A stretch of 31,436 nucleotides of DNA from JAITWT01 sp964439605 (lineage in GTDB: Bacteria > Pseudomonadota > Gammaproteobacteria > Burkholderiales > Burkholderiaceae_C), in assembly GCA_964439605.1 (NCBI GenBank), contig CAYTPC010000022.1, positions 1 to 31,436 on the forward strand. Direction: 5' to 3'. This document shows positions 8,152 through 14,465 of the stretch, one piece after another (position 1 is the stretch's first letter; the number at the start of each line of letters is the position of its first letter). The notes beneath the pieces were generated by a model that saw only the letters and a program-made list of their open reading frames with translations, was not told the DNA's origin and searched no databases. A program made the position numbers and the translations under genes.

Positions 8152-8514
8152 ATGGCGAGGCTGACGGCAAACACATTTCAGCGTGCGGTTTTCTGGTGTG
8201 CCATGCTGACGATTCTGGCGCTTGCGCTCGTCCCGCAAACGCCCAAGCTGGTGCCGACCACAGGCTGGGACAAGGCCAACCACTTCCTGGCCTTCGTGTT
8301 CCTCGCCCTTCTGGGACGGTGGGCCTATCGCAAATACTGGTGGCGGGTGCTGGCCGGCTTGATGGCTTTTGGCGCTTTGATCGAAGTGCTCCAACTATGG
8401 ATGCCGCCGCGCATGGGTGAATGGGGCGATCTGCTTGCCGATGCGCTGGGGCTGGGGGCCGCCGCTCTGATCGTTTCGGTGCTCAATCGATTCCCCAGGC
8501 GCTCAAATTCGTGA
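8152..8514 (+). CDS. VanZ-like family membrane protein
   Basis: This 120-residue membrane protein matches the short VanZ-like class. Seen: an N-terminal helix (residues 10-27), the VanZ-type signature WDKANHFLAFVFLALLG, a third helix region and the acidic segment LIEVLQLWMPPRMGEWGDLLADALGLGAAAL, which corresponds to the conserved E-x-x-Q...R-x-x-x-x-x-D-x-x-x-N/D motif. VanZ of Enterococcus gives low-level teicoplanin resistance, but short homologues in Gram-negative bacteria have no established role. ATG 8152 is preferred over the TTG at 8149; TTTGGAGG ends nine bases upstream. It is probably a single-gene unit, ending in a hairpin before the toxin-antitoxin genes. Confidence 0.82.
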   Translation: MARLTANTFQRAVFWCAMLTILALALVPQTPKLVPTTGWDKANHFLAFVFLALLGRWAYRKYWWRVLAGLMAFGALIEVLQLWMPPRMGEWGDLLADALGLGAAALIVSVLNRFPRRSNS

Positions 8515-8542
8515 GCCTTTTGTGAGCTTTTCCTGAGCTTTG

Positions 8543-8561
8543 CCGGAGTGGCCTCCTCCGG
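8543..8561 (+). terminator. Hairpin downstream of the VanZ-like gene
   Basis: CCGGAG (8543-8548) and CTCCGG (8556-8561) can pair around a 7-base loop, 28 bases after the VanZ-like stop. No T-run follows. Just before it are three near-copies of an 11-base unit of the form GTGAGCTTTT (8511-8541). A weak terminator is the simplest reading. Confidence 0.35.
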
Positions 8562-8604
8562 AATGCGACAGGTTGATACCTGTTTTACAATAAGAATACA
8601 TCTT

Positions 8605-8639
8605 GGTATATACCCAATTACCGGCATATCATATGATAT
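8605..8639. promoter_or_regulatory. Palindromic operators of vapBC
   Basis: Two palindromes stand directly ahead of the vapB start: GGTATATACC (8605-8614) and the 14-base ATATCATATGATAT (8626-8639). VapB antitoxins bind paired AT-rich palindromes at their own promoter, alone or with VapC, so these are good candidates for the autoregulatory operator. The TTGATA at 8573-8578 may be a -35 box. The centres of the two palindromes are about 23 bases apart, near two helical turns. Confidence 0.55.
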
Positions 8640-8667
8640 ATGCCCGTCTCGCTACTAGAAAAAAATC

Positions 8668-8928
8668 GTGACTCAAATTGCCAAGCTGTTCACCAACGGG
8701 CGCAGCCAAGCGGTTCGCTTGCCTGCCGCCTATCGCTTTGCCGAGAAGGAAGTCTTCATTCGCCAAGACCCGCAGACGGGTGACGTGATTCTGTCGCGCA
8801 AGCCTGCGACATGGGAAGGCTTCTTTGCGGCGCTCAAGGATGCTGAAGTGCCTGCCAATTTTTTAGATGCTGCCGAACGCGATCAGGGCACGCAGGATCG
8901 CGATCCTTTTGCGGGATGGCGCGAATGA
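8668..8928 (+). CDS. vapB: Antitoxin VapB (SpoVT/AbrB fold)
   Basis: This 86-residue antitoxin pairs with the PIN-domain toxin encoded next. The N-terminal 50 residues show the swapped-hairpin AbrB DNA-binding fold in the VapB form: TQIAKLFTNGRSQAVRLPAA, then FAEKEVFIRQDPQTGDVILS. The C-terminal part (WEGFFAALKDAEVPANFLD to DPFAGWRE) is the toxin-neutralising tail typical of this VapB class. The start is GTG 8668, since no ATG fits before the conserved TQIAKLF; a weak AGAAAA stretch lies upstream. The stop overlaps the toxin start by four bases. Regulation is probably by binding the palindromes at 8605-8639. Confidence 0.9.
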   Translation: MTQIAKLFTNGRSQAVRLPAAYRFAEKEVFIRQDPQTGDVILSRKPATWEGFFAALKDAEVPANFLDAAERDQGTQDRDPFAGWRE

Positions 8929-9386
8929 AGCGCTACATGCTCGATACGAACACGGTCAGCCATCTCGTCAAAAGCCACCCCGCCGTCTCGCAACGGATTA
9001 CCGAAGTGCCCATGGCCGCGCTCTGCATCTCCGCAATCACCGGGGGAGAACTGATGTTCGGCTTGGCCAAGGCGGCGGACGCCAAAGCTCTTCAGCAAGC
9101 CCTAACCGAACTCCTGCGCCGCGTGGACGTGCTGCCTTGGGATGGCGCGGCCATGGCGCGTTACGGAAAGCTGCGGGCTGACCTGGAAAAGCAAGGCAAA
9201 GCGCTTGGCCCGCTCGACGTGCTGATCGCGGCCCATGCACTGGAGACGGATTCCGTCCTCGTGAGCAATGACGCCGCATTCAGCCATGTCGCCGGTCTGA
9301 CCGTTGAGGATTGGACGCACAGCGAACACGCGCAGCCAGAAATAGCTTGCGATCAAATGGCCGCTGGCGACACGACTCGGGGTTAA
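8925..9386 (+). CDS. vapC: Toxin VapC (PIN-domain ribonuclease)
   Basis: This 153-residue PIN-domain protein is expected to be a Mg2+-dependent RNase, often acting on tRNA in this family. The acidic active-site set is complete: Asp7 (MLDTNTVSHLV), Glu42 (TGGELMFG), Asp98 (GPLDVLIAAHAL) and Asp116 (VSNDAAFSHV). The start ATG 8925 overlaps the vapB stop (ATGA). The usual C-terminal motif GLTVEDWT is present, but about 22 further residues follow it (HSEHAQPE to the stop). This is longer than most VapC proteins and suggests that the original 3' end has been altered. All catalytic residues remain, so the toxin is probably functional. Confidence 0.92.
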   Translation: MKRYMLDTNTVSHLVKSHPAVSQRITEVPMAALCISAITGGELMFGLAKAADAKALQQALTELLRRVDVLPWDGAAMARYGKLRADLEKQGKALGPLDVLIAAHALETDSVLVSNDAAFSHVAGLTVEDWTHSEHAQPEIACDQMAAGDTTRG

Positions 9387-9588
9387 CCCTAATACACCGC
9401 CATCCAAATACCGCAGTGATTGCCTACCCCATTAAGAACAAGAACGGCGATTTCGTGGAATAGAACCACAATGGAGGAATTTACCGATCGTTACCGTCAA
9501 ATACCTAAAAACGTTGTGCTCAAATTCAGGGAAGCTCTGACATTCTTAGCCTTCTTCACCGAATACCTCTTTATTTAAAAAAACCAAC
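9387..9588. other. Gene-free spacer with possible coding remnants ahead of rmlB
   Basis: These 202 bases precede the rhamnose genes. One plus-strand frame reads AVIAYPIKNKNGDFVE and stops at TAG 9461-9463, and a small ORF with ATG 9471 runs to TAA 9576-9578 (35 residues, MEEFTDRYRQIPKNV...). Neither is recognised. They could be decayed ends of lost genes or chance. The promoter of the rml group must lie here or upstream; the AT-rich TTTATTTAAAAAAA lies just before the rmlB start. Confidence 0.3.
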
Positions 9589-10668
9589 ATGATCCTGATC
9601 ACTGGCGGCGCTGGCTTCATCGGCGCCAATTTCGTCCTGGACTGGCTGGCGCAAGGCGGCGAACCGGTCCTCAATCTGGACAAGCTCACCTATGCCGGCA
9701 ATCTGGAAACGCTGGCTTCGCTCGATGGCCATCCGGGCCACGTGTTCGTCCGTGGCGACATCGGCGATACCGCCCTGCTCGACCGGCTCCTGGCCGAATA
9801 CCAGCCGCGCGCGGTGGTGAATTTCGCCGCCGAATCGCACGTGGACCGCTCGATCCACGGCCCCGAAGACTTCGTGCAGACCAATGTGCTCGGGACTTTC
9901 CGGCTGCTCGAATCGGTGCGCGGCTACTGGAGCGGCTTGCCCGCGCAGAAAAAAGAAGCTTTTCGCTTTCTTCACGTCTCGACCGACGAGGTCTACGGCT
10001 CGCTCGGCCCCACCGATCCGCCTTTTACCGAAGAGAACACCTACGAGCCCAACAGCCCCTATTCGGCGAGCAAGGCGGCGAGCGACCATCTGGTGCGCGC
10101 CTGGCATCACACCTACGGCCTGCCGGTGCTCACGACCAACTGCTCGAACAACTACGGGCCGTTTCACTTCCCCGAAAAACTCATCCCGCTGATGATCGTC
10201 AACGCGCTGGCGGGCAAGGCGCTGCCGGTGTACGGCGACGGCATGCAGGTGCGCGATTGGCTCTACGTCAAGGACCATTGCAGCGCGATCCGCCGCGTGC
10301 TCGAAGCCGGGCGCGTCGGCGAAACCTACAACGTCGGCGGCTGGAACGAAAAGCCCAACATCGAGATCGTCAAAACGGTCTGCGCCTTGCTCGATGAGCT
10401 CAGTCCGCGCTCGGACGGCAAACCCTATGCCGAGCAGATCACTTACGTCACCGACCGCCCGGGGCACGACCGCCGCTACGCGATCGATGCGCGCAAGCTC
10501 GAACGCGAGCTGGGCTGGAAGCCGGCGGAGACTTTCGACTCGGGCATCCGCAAGACCGTTCAGTGGTATCTGGCCCACGGCGACTGGGTGCGCAACGTGC
10601 AAAGCGGGGCGTACCGCGACTGGGTTCGCAAGCAATACGCGGAATACGCGGGAACGGAAAACGCATGA
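9589..10668 (+). CDS. rmlB: dTDP-glucose 4,6-dehydratase RmlB
   Basis: This 359-residue extended short-chain dehydrogenase converts dTDP-D-glucose to dTDP-4-keto-6-deoxy-D-glucose, the second step of dTDP-L-rhamnose synthesis. Seen: the NAD-binding GGAGFIGANFVLDWL, NFAAESHVDRSIHGP, the active-site STDEVYGSL with the catalytic Asp-Glu pair, and YSASKAASDHLVRAW containing the YxxxK pair. RDWLYVKDHCSAI and YNVGGWNEKPNIEIV are also typical. The length fits (350-360). The stop overlaps the rmlD start by four bases. It is the first gene of the rhamnose group and of the central polysaccharide island. Confidence 0.97.
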   Translation: MILITGGAGFIGANFVLDWLAQGGEPVLNLDKLTYAGNLETLASLDGHPGHVFVRGDIGDTALLDRLLAEYQPRAVVNFAAESHVDRSIHGPEDFVQTNVLGTFRLLESVRGYWSGLPAQKKEAFRFLHVSTDEVYGSLGPTDPPFTEENTYEPNSPYSASKAASDHLVRAWHHTYGLPVLTTNCSNNYGPFHFPEKLIPLMIVNALAGKALPVYGDGMQVRDWLYVKDHCSAIRRVLEAGRVGETYNVGGWNEKPNIEIVKTVCALLDELSPRSDGKPYAEQITYVTDRPGHDRRYAIDARKLERELGWKPAETFDSGIRKTVQWYLAHGDWVRNVQSGAYRDWVRKQYAEYAGTENA

Positions 10669-11549
10669 AGATCCTGTTGTTCGGCAAAAACGGCCAGGTC
10701 GGATGGGAACTGCAGCGCAGTCTGGCGCCGCTCGGCGAGTTGGTCGCGCTCGATGTGCAAGACGCCGATTTCAGCCAGCCCGAGACCTTGGCCGATACCG
10801 TGCGCAAGGCGCGCCCCGGCGTCATCGTCAATGCCGCCGCGCACACGGCGGTGGACAAAGCCGAAAGCGAACCCGAACTGGTGCACCAGCTCAACGCCGC
10901 CGCGCCGGGTGTGCTGGCACGCGCGGCGCGGCAGACCGGCGCGCTGATGGTGCATTACTCGACCGACTACGTTTTCGACGGCAGCGGCAGCCGGCCCTGG
11001 ACGGAAAACGACGCGACTGGCCCGCTCAACGTTTATGGACGCACCAAGCTCGAAGGCGAGCAGTTAGTGGCCGAGGGCTGCGCGCGCCATTTGATCTTTC
11101 GCACCAGTTGGGTCTATGCGGCGCGCGGCGGCAACTTTGCCAAGACGATGCTGCGCCTGGCCAAGGAGCGCGACCGGCTCACGGTGATCGATGACCAGTT
11201 CGGCGCGCCGACCGGCGCCGAGCTGCTGGCCGACGTGACGGCGCACGCCCTACGCGGCACGCTGCGCGACCCCGGAAAAGCCGGGCTGTACCACCTCGCC
11301 GCCGCCGGCGAGACAACCTGGCACGGCTATGCGCGTTTCGTGCTGGAGCAGGCGCGGGCCGCGGGCGTGGAGCTCAAGGCCGGCGTGGTGGAGCCCGTTG
11401 CGACGAGCGCCTTCCCGACCCCGGCCGCGCGCCCCCGCAACTCTCGCCTGGACACGGCAAAACTGCGCGCCGCTTTCGGTCTTGTGCTGCCTCACTGGCA
11501 AGTGGGCGTTTCACGGATGTTGTGCGAAACGCTGCCGGAGCTGAGCTGA
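10665..11549 (+). CDS. rmlD: dTDP-4-dehydrorhamnose reductase RmlD
   Basis: This 294-residue reductase makes dTDP-L-rhamnose, the last pathway step. Seen: the nucleotide-binding MKILLFGKNGQVGWELQRSL, VNAAAHTAVDKAES, STDYVFDGSGSRPW and the catalytic YGRTKLEGE (YxxxK), then FRTSWVYAARGGNFAKTML and SAFPTPAARPRNSRLD. The start is ATG 10665, overlapping the rmlB stop (ATGA). A much longer upstream in-frame reading exists but is only the open frame behind rmlB. After its stop the rhamnose group is interrupted by about 200 non-coding bases and an unrelated ATPase gene before rmlA. Confidence 0.97.
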   Translation: MKILLFGKNGQVGWELQRSLAPLGELVALDVQDADFSQPETLADTVRKARPGVIVNAAAHTAVDKAESEPELVHQLNAAAPGVLARAARQTGALMVHYSTDYVFDGSGSRPWTENDATGPLNVYGRTKLEGEQLVAEGCARHLIFRTSWVYAARGGNFAKTMLRLAKERDRLTVIDDQFGAPTGAELLADVTAHALRGTLRDPGKAGLYHLAAAGETTWHGYARFVLEQARAAGVELKAGVVEPVATSAFPTPAARPRNSRLDTAKLRAAFGLVLPHWQVGVSRMLCETLPELS

Positions 11550-11630
11550 TGAGCCTTCGTTTTGATTCCGCGCACGCTCACCGCCAACCCGCAAAGAGTG
11601 GGCGCAAAAAGATGAAGACGAAGCCAATTT

Positions 11631-11663
11631 ATAATTGACCATAATCAACAATAATCGACCATA
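11631..11663. repeat. Two direct repeats with a 20-base period
   Basis: ATAATTGACCATA (11631-11643) recurs as ATAATCGACCATA (11651-11663), 12 of 13 bases identical, with starts exactly 20 bases apart. They lie in an AT-rich island within the GC-rich rmlD-ATPase gap. A spacing of about two helical turns suits tandem binding by a regulator. TTGACC at 11635-11640 could be a -35 box. The role is inferred. Confidence 0.45.
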
Positions 11664-11699
11664 TTCCTCCTCCTGCGGCCTTGATTCAGATGCCAGCGG

Positions 11700-11719
11700 C
11701 CCCCCCCCCCCCCCCCCCC
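11700..11719. repeat. Run of 20 consecutive C upstream of the ATPase gene
   Basis: Twenty C in a row lie 37 bases ahead of the ATPase start and are followed by two A6 runs. In the present length, an upstream ATG (11690) reads out of frame with the ATPase. Loss of one C (19) or gain of two would put MPAAPPPPPP plus KKPPKKRLGPVP in frame with the ATPase. Such long homopolymers slip during replication and are a known phase-variation device. A sequencing or assembly error in tract length is also possible. Confidence 0.85.
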
Positions 11720-11756
11720 GAAAAAACCGCCCAAAAAACGCCTTGGCCCGGTACCC

Positions 11757-12923
11757 ATGACCGAAGCCTTCATCTTCCATCGCCCGACACTCGCCACCCG
11801 GCTGGCCGAGCAGATCATGGCGCGCTCCCCGATTTCGTCGCCGCCCTCCGGCATCTTCCTGACCGCGCCCAGGCGCACGGGAAAATCGACCTTCATCCGG
11901 GAAGACCTTCGCCCCGCGCTGGAAGACATGGGCGCCCTCGTCATCTACGTCGATCTGCGGGCCGACCGCCACGTCGATCCGGGCGAACTCCTCGCCGCCG
12001 CGATTCGCTCTGAAATGAGCAAGCACGACAACGCCATCCAAGAGATGGCCAAGAATCTGGGCATCAGCGGCGGCAAAGTGGGCCGCATTGATTTTTCGCT
12101 CGACCGCATCGGTATCGGCAAGGATGTCTCGCTGGCCGAGGCGCTGGCCTGCCTCTCGGACGAAGTCCAGCAGCTCATCGTGATCGTGATCGACGAGGCC
12201 CAGCACGCCCTGACCAGTCCGGCCGGCATGAACAGCCTGTTCGCCCTGAAAGCGGCCCTCGATGCGCTCAACGGCAGCGCACACCACGGTTTGCGTCTGG
12301 TATGCATCGGCTCCAACCGCGACAAACTGGCCACGCTGCGCAACAACAAGGAACAAGCGTTCCACGGCGCGCCGCTCGTGCCCTTCCCGCACCTGGACCG
12401 GGATTACGTCGAATGGTTTTGCGACAACGTGAACCTCCCCGCGGCGCTCGAACCTGAAGCCGTATGGAAAATGTTCGAGAAAGCCGGCTGGCGGCCCGAA
12501 TTGCTCGGCGCCGCAGCCGACGCCCTGCGCTTTGATTTTGAAATCGCAGCCGCCGACGTCACCGCCCGCTTCGCGGCAGCCGTTGACGAACAAATCGAAG
12601 CCATGACCGCCGAAACCCTGCGGGTCATTGGCGCGCTGACCCCGCTGCAATCGGCCGTGCTGCGCGTGCTGGCCGAGAGCGGCGCGGACTACCGCCCCTT
12701 CGAGGCCGCCACGCTCGACAAGTACCGTCAAGCCCTGAAAACCGCCGGAGAACACGCCGAGCCGGCGGCGAAGGCGGACCCGCCCTCCGTACAGGCGGCG
12801 CTTGAAGCGCTGCAAGACAAATCCCTTATCTGGCGCGTCTCGCGCGGCGTCTATGCCCTGGAAGACGCTTGCGTGCGTGAAGCGCTTGCGAGAACCGCCA
12901 ACGCGCCCCAAACAACGCACTGA
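11757..12923 (+). CDS. AAA-type ATPase with C-terminal winged-helix-like region
   Basis: This 388-residue ATP-binding protein of unknown role lies within the rhamnose gene group. Seen: Walker A-like FLTAPRRTGKSTFIRED (residues about 36-52), Walker B LIVIVIDEAQHAL (about 140-152), a sensor-like segment LRLVCIGSNRDKLATL, and a C-terminal region beginning LTPLQSAVLRVLAESG that looks like a winged helix (LQDKSLIWRVSRGVYALED). Such STAND/AAA_16-like ATPases are found next to mobile or regulatory genes, but no transposase or integrase partner is visible here. The ATG at 11757 is the only start in the current frame after an upstream TGA at 11682; the poly-C run could change that. It ends 20 bases before rmlA and so may be co-transcribed with it. 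Confidence 0.75.
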   Translation: MTEAFIFHRPTLATRLAEQIMARSPISSPPSGIFLTAPRRTGKSTFIREDLRPALEDMGALVIYVDLRADRHVDPGELLAAAIRSEMSKHDNAIQEMAKNLGISGGKVGRIDFSLDRIGIGKDVSLAEALACLSDEVQQLIVIVIDEAQHALTSPAGMNSLFALKAALDALNGSAHHGLRLVCIGSNRDKLATLRNNKEQAFHGAPLVPFPHLDRDYVEWFCDNVNLPAALEPEAVWKMFEKAGWRPELLGAAADALRFDFEIAAADVTARFAAAVDEQIEAMTAETLRVIGALTPLQSAVLRVLAESGADYRPFEAATLDKYRQALKTAGEHAEPAAKADPPSVQAALEALQDKSLIWRVSRGVYALEDACVREALARTANAPQTTH

Positions 12924-12943
12924 CATCACTCAAAGAAAAACCC

Positions 12944-13831
12944 ATGACTCCACGCAAAGGCATCATCCTCGCCGGCGGCTCCGGCACGCGGCTGCATCCG
13001 GCCACGCTCGCCATCAGCAAGCAACTGCTGCCGGTGTACGACAAGCCGATGATCTATTACCCGCTCAGTACGCTGATGCTCGGCGGCATGCGCGACATCC
13101 TCGTCATCAGCACGCCGCAGGACACACCGCGCTTCGAGCAACTGCTCGGCGACGGCAGCCAATGGGGCATCCACATTCAATACGCGGTGCAGCCCAGTCC
13201 GGACGGACTGGCGCAGGCTTTCATCATCGGTGACAAATTCGTCGGCAATTCGCCAAGCGCCCTGGTGCTCGGGGACAACATCTTCTACGGCCACGATTTC
13301 GCGCCGCTTCTGTGCGATGCCGATGCGAGGCAGTCCGGCGCCACGGTGTTCGCCTACCACGTCAACGACCCCGAGCGTTACGGCGTGGTCGCCTTCGATG
13401 CCGACGGCAAGGCCAGCAGCATCGAGGAAAAACCGCTCAAGCCGCGCAGTAACTACGCGGTGACGGGGCTGTACTTCTACGACAACCAGGTCGTCGATAT
13501 CGCCAAGGCCGTCAAGCCGAGCGCGCGCGGCGAACTGGAAATCACCGCGGTCAACCAAGCCTACCTGGAGCGCGGCCAACTGAGCGTGCAGATCATGCAG
13601 CGCGGCTATGCGTGGCTCGACACCGGCACCCACGAGAGCCTGCTCGAAGCCAGCCAGTTCATCGCCACGCTTGAGCATCGCCAGGGCCTGAAGATCGCCT
13701 GCCCCGAAGAAATCGCGTGGCGCAACGGCTTCATCGACCGCGAGCAACTCGCCAGACTGGCCGCGCCGCTGGCAAAGAGCGGCTACGGCAAATACCTTCA
13801 GCACCTGCTGAACGAAGGGGTGCGCCGATGA
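12944..13831 (+). CDS. rmlA: Glucose-1-phosphate thymidylyltransferase RmlA
   Basis: This 295-residue nucleotidyltransferase makes dTDP-D-glucose from dTTP and glucose 1-phosphate, the first and usually feedback-inhibited step of the rhamnose pathway. Seen: the pyrophosphorylase signature GIILAGGSGTRLHPATLAIS with KQLLPVYDKPMIYYPLSTLM, the metal-binding LVLGDNIFYGHDF, VVAFDADGKASSIEEKP, and GYAWLDTGTHESLLEASQF. The length matches the family (about 290-295). ATG 12944 fits the family N-terminus; upstream is only a weak AAAGAAAAA. It overlaps rmlC by four bases (ATGA at 13828-13831). Confidence 0.97.
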   Translation: MTPRKGIILAGGSGTRLHPATLAISKQLLPVYDKPMIYYPLSTLMLGGMRDILVISTPQDTPRFEQLLGDGSQWGIHIQYAVQPSPDGLAQAFIIGDKFVGNSPSALVLGDNIFYGHDFAPLLCDADARQSGATVFAYHVNDPERYGVVAFDADGKASSIEEKPLKPRSNYAVTGLYFYDNQVVDIAKAVKPSARGELEITAVNQAYLERGQLSVQIMQRGYAWLDTGTHESLLEASQFIATLEHRQGLKIACPEEIAWRNGFIDREQLARLAAPLAKSGYGKYLQHLLNEGVRR

Positions 13832-14373
13832 AAGTCACGGCGACTTCGATTCCGGACGTGCTGGTCATCGAGCCGAAGGTTTTCGGCGATGCGCGGGGTT
13901 TCTTTTACGAGAGCTTCAACCAGAAGGCATTCGACGAGGCGATCGGCCGCCACGTCGAGTTCGTTCAAGACAATCACTCGCGCTCGGCCAAGGGGGTTCT
14001 GCGCGGGCTCCATTACCAGATCGAACAGCCGCAGGGCAAGCTGGTGCGCGCCGTGCGCGGCAGCGTGTTCGACGTGGCGGTGGATATCCGGCGCTCCTCG
14101 CCGACCTTTGGGCGATGGGTGGGGGAGGAACTCTCCGAGAGCAATCACAAGCAACTCTGGATTCCGCCAGGTTTCGCGCATGGTTTCCTGGTTTTGACTG
14201 ATGCGGCGGAGTTTTTATACAAGACCACCAATTACTACGCACCGGCCCATGAGCGCTGCATCGCGTGGAACGATCCAACGCTTGCCATTGACTGGCCCCT
14301 GGGCGGCGCGATGCCGTTGCTATCCGCCAAGGATGCGACGGGCGCAATGCTGGACAAGGCCGAGCTTTATTGA
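13828..14373 (+). CDS. rmlC: dTDP-4-dehydrorhamnose 3,5-epimerase RmlC
   Basis: This 181-residue cupin epimerase carries out the double epimerisation of dTDP-4-keto-6-deoxyglucose. Seen: VFGDARGFFYESFNQ, the catalytic region FVQDNHSRSAKGVLRGLHYQ with its conserved His, VRGSVFDVAVDIRRSSPTFG, WIPPGFAHGFLVL, and the Tyr-containing FLYKTTNYYAP. The length is typical. It is coupled to rmlA by an ATGA overlap. All four rhamnose enzymes are thus present, in the order B-D-A-C. The 92 bases after it are AT-rich and begin the lower-GC part of the island. Confidence 0.97.
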   Translation: MKVTATSIPDVLVIEPKVFGDARGFFYESFNQKAFDEAIGRHVEFVQDNHSRSAKGVLRGLHYQIEQPQGKLVRAVRGSVFDVAVDIRRSSPTFGRWVGEELSESNHKQLWIPPGFAHGFLVLTDAAEFLYKTTNYYAPAHERCIAWNDPTLAIDWPLGGAMPLLSAKDATGAMLDKAELY

Positions 14374-14465
14374 CAACCGCCATCACGAAAGCCTGAATAT
14401 GAAATGCATTTATTTTTATATTCCAAGGCGTCGTTGCGAACAGATTTGATAATCGAGAGTATTTT

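Noticed and set aside
8668..9386. MazEF rather than VapBC
   Set aside because: The antitoxin fold alone would allow it, but the toxin has the four PIN-domain acidic residues and no MazF-like SH3 barrel.
9571..10635. Minus-strand ORF of 354 codons opposite rmlB
   Set aside because: Antisense of a clearly recognised rmlB; composition typical of a shadow frame (many Val, Arg, Ala, His).
11511..12929. Long minus-strand ORF (472 codons) opposite the ATPase gene
   Set aside because: It is the antisense shadow of the ATPase in high-GC DNA. It has no recognisable domain, is rich in Arg/Gly, and its poly-Gly comes from the C run, while the plus strand has Walker motifs.
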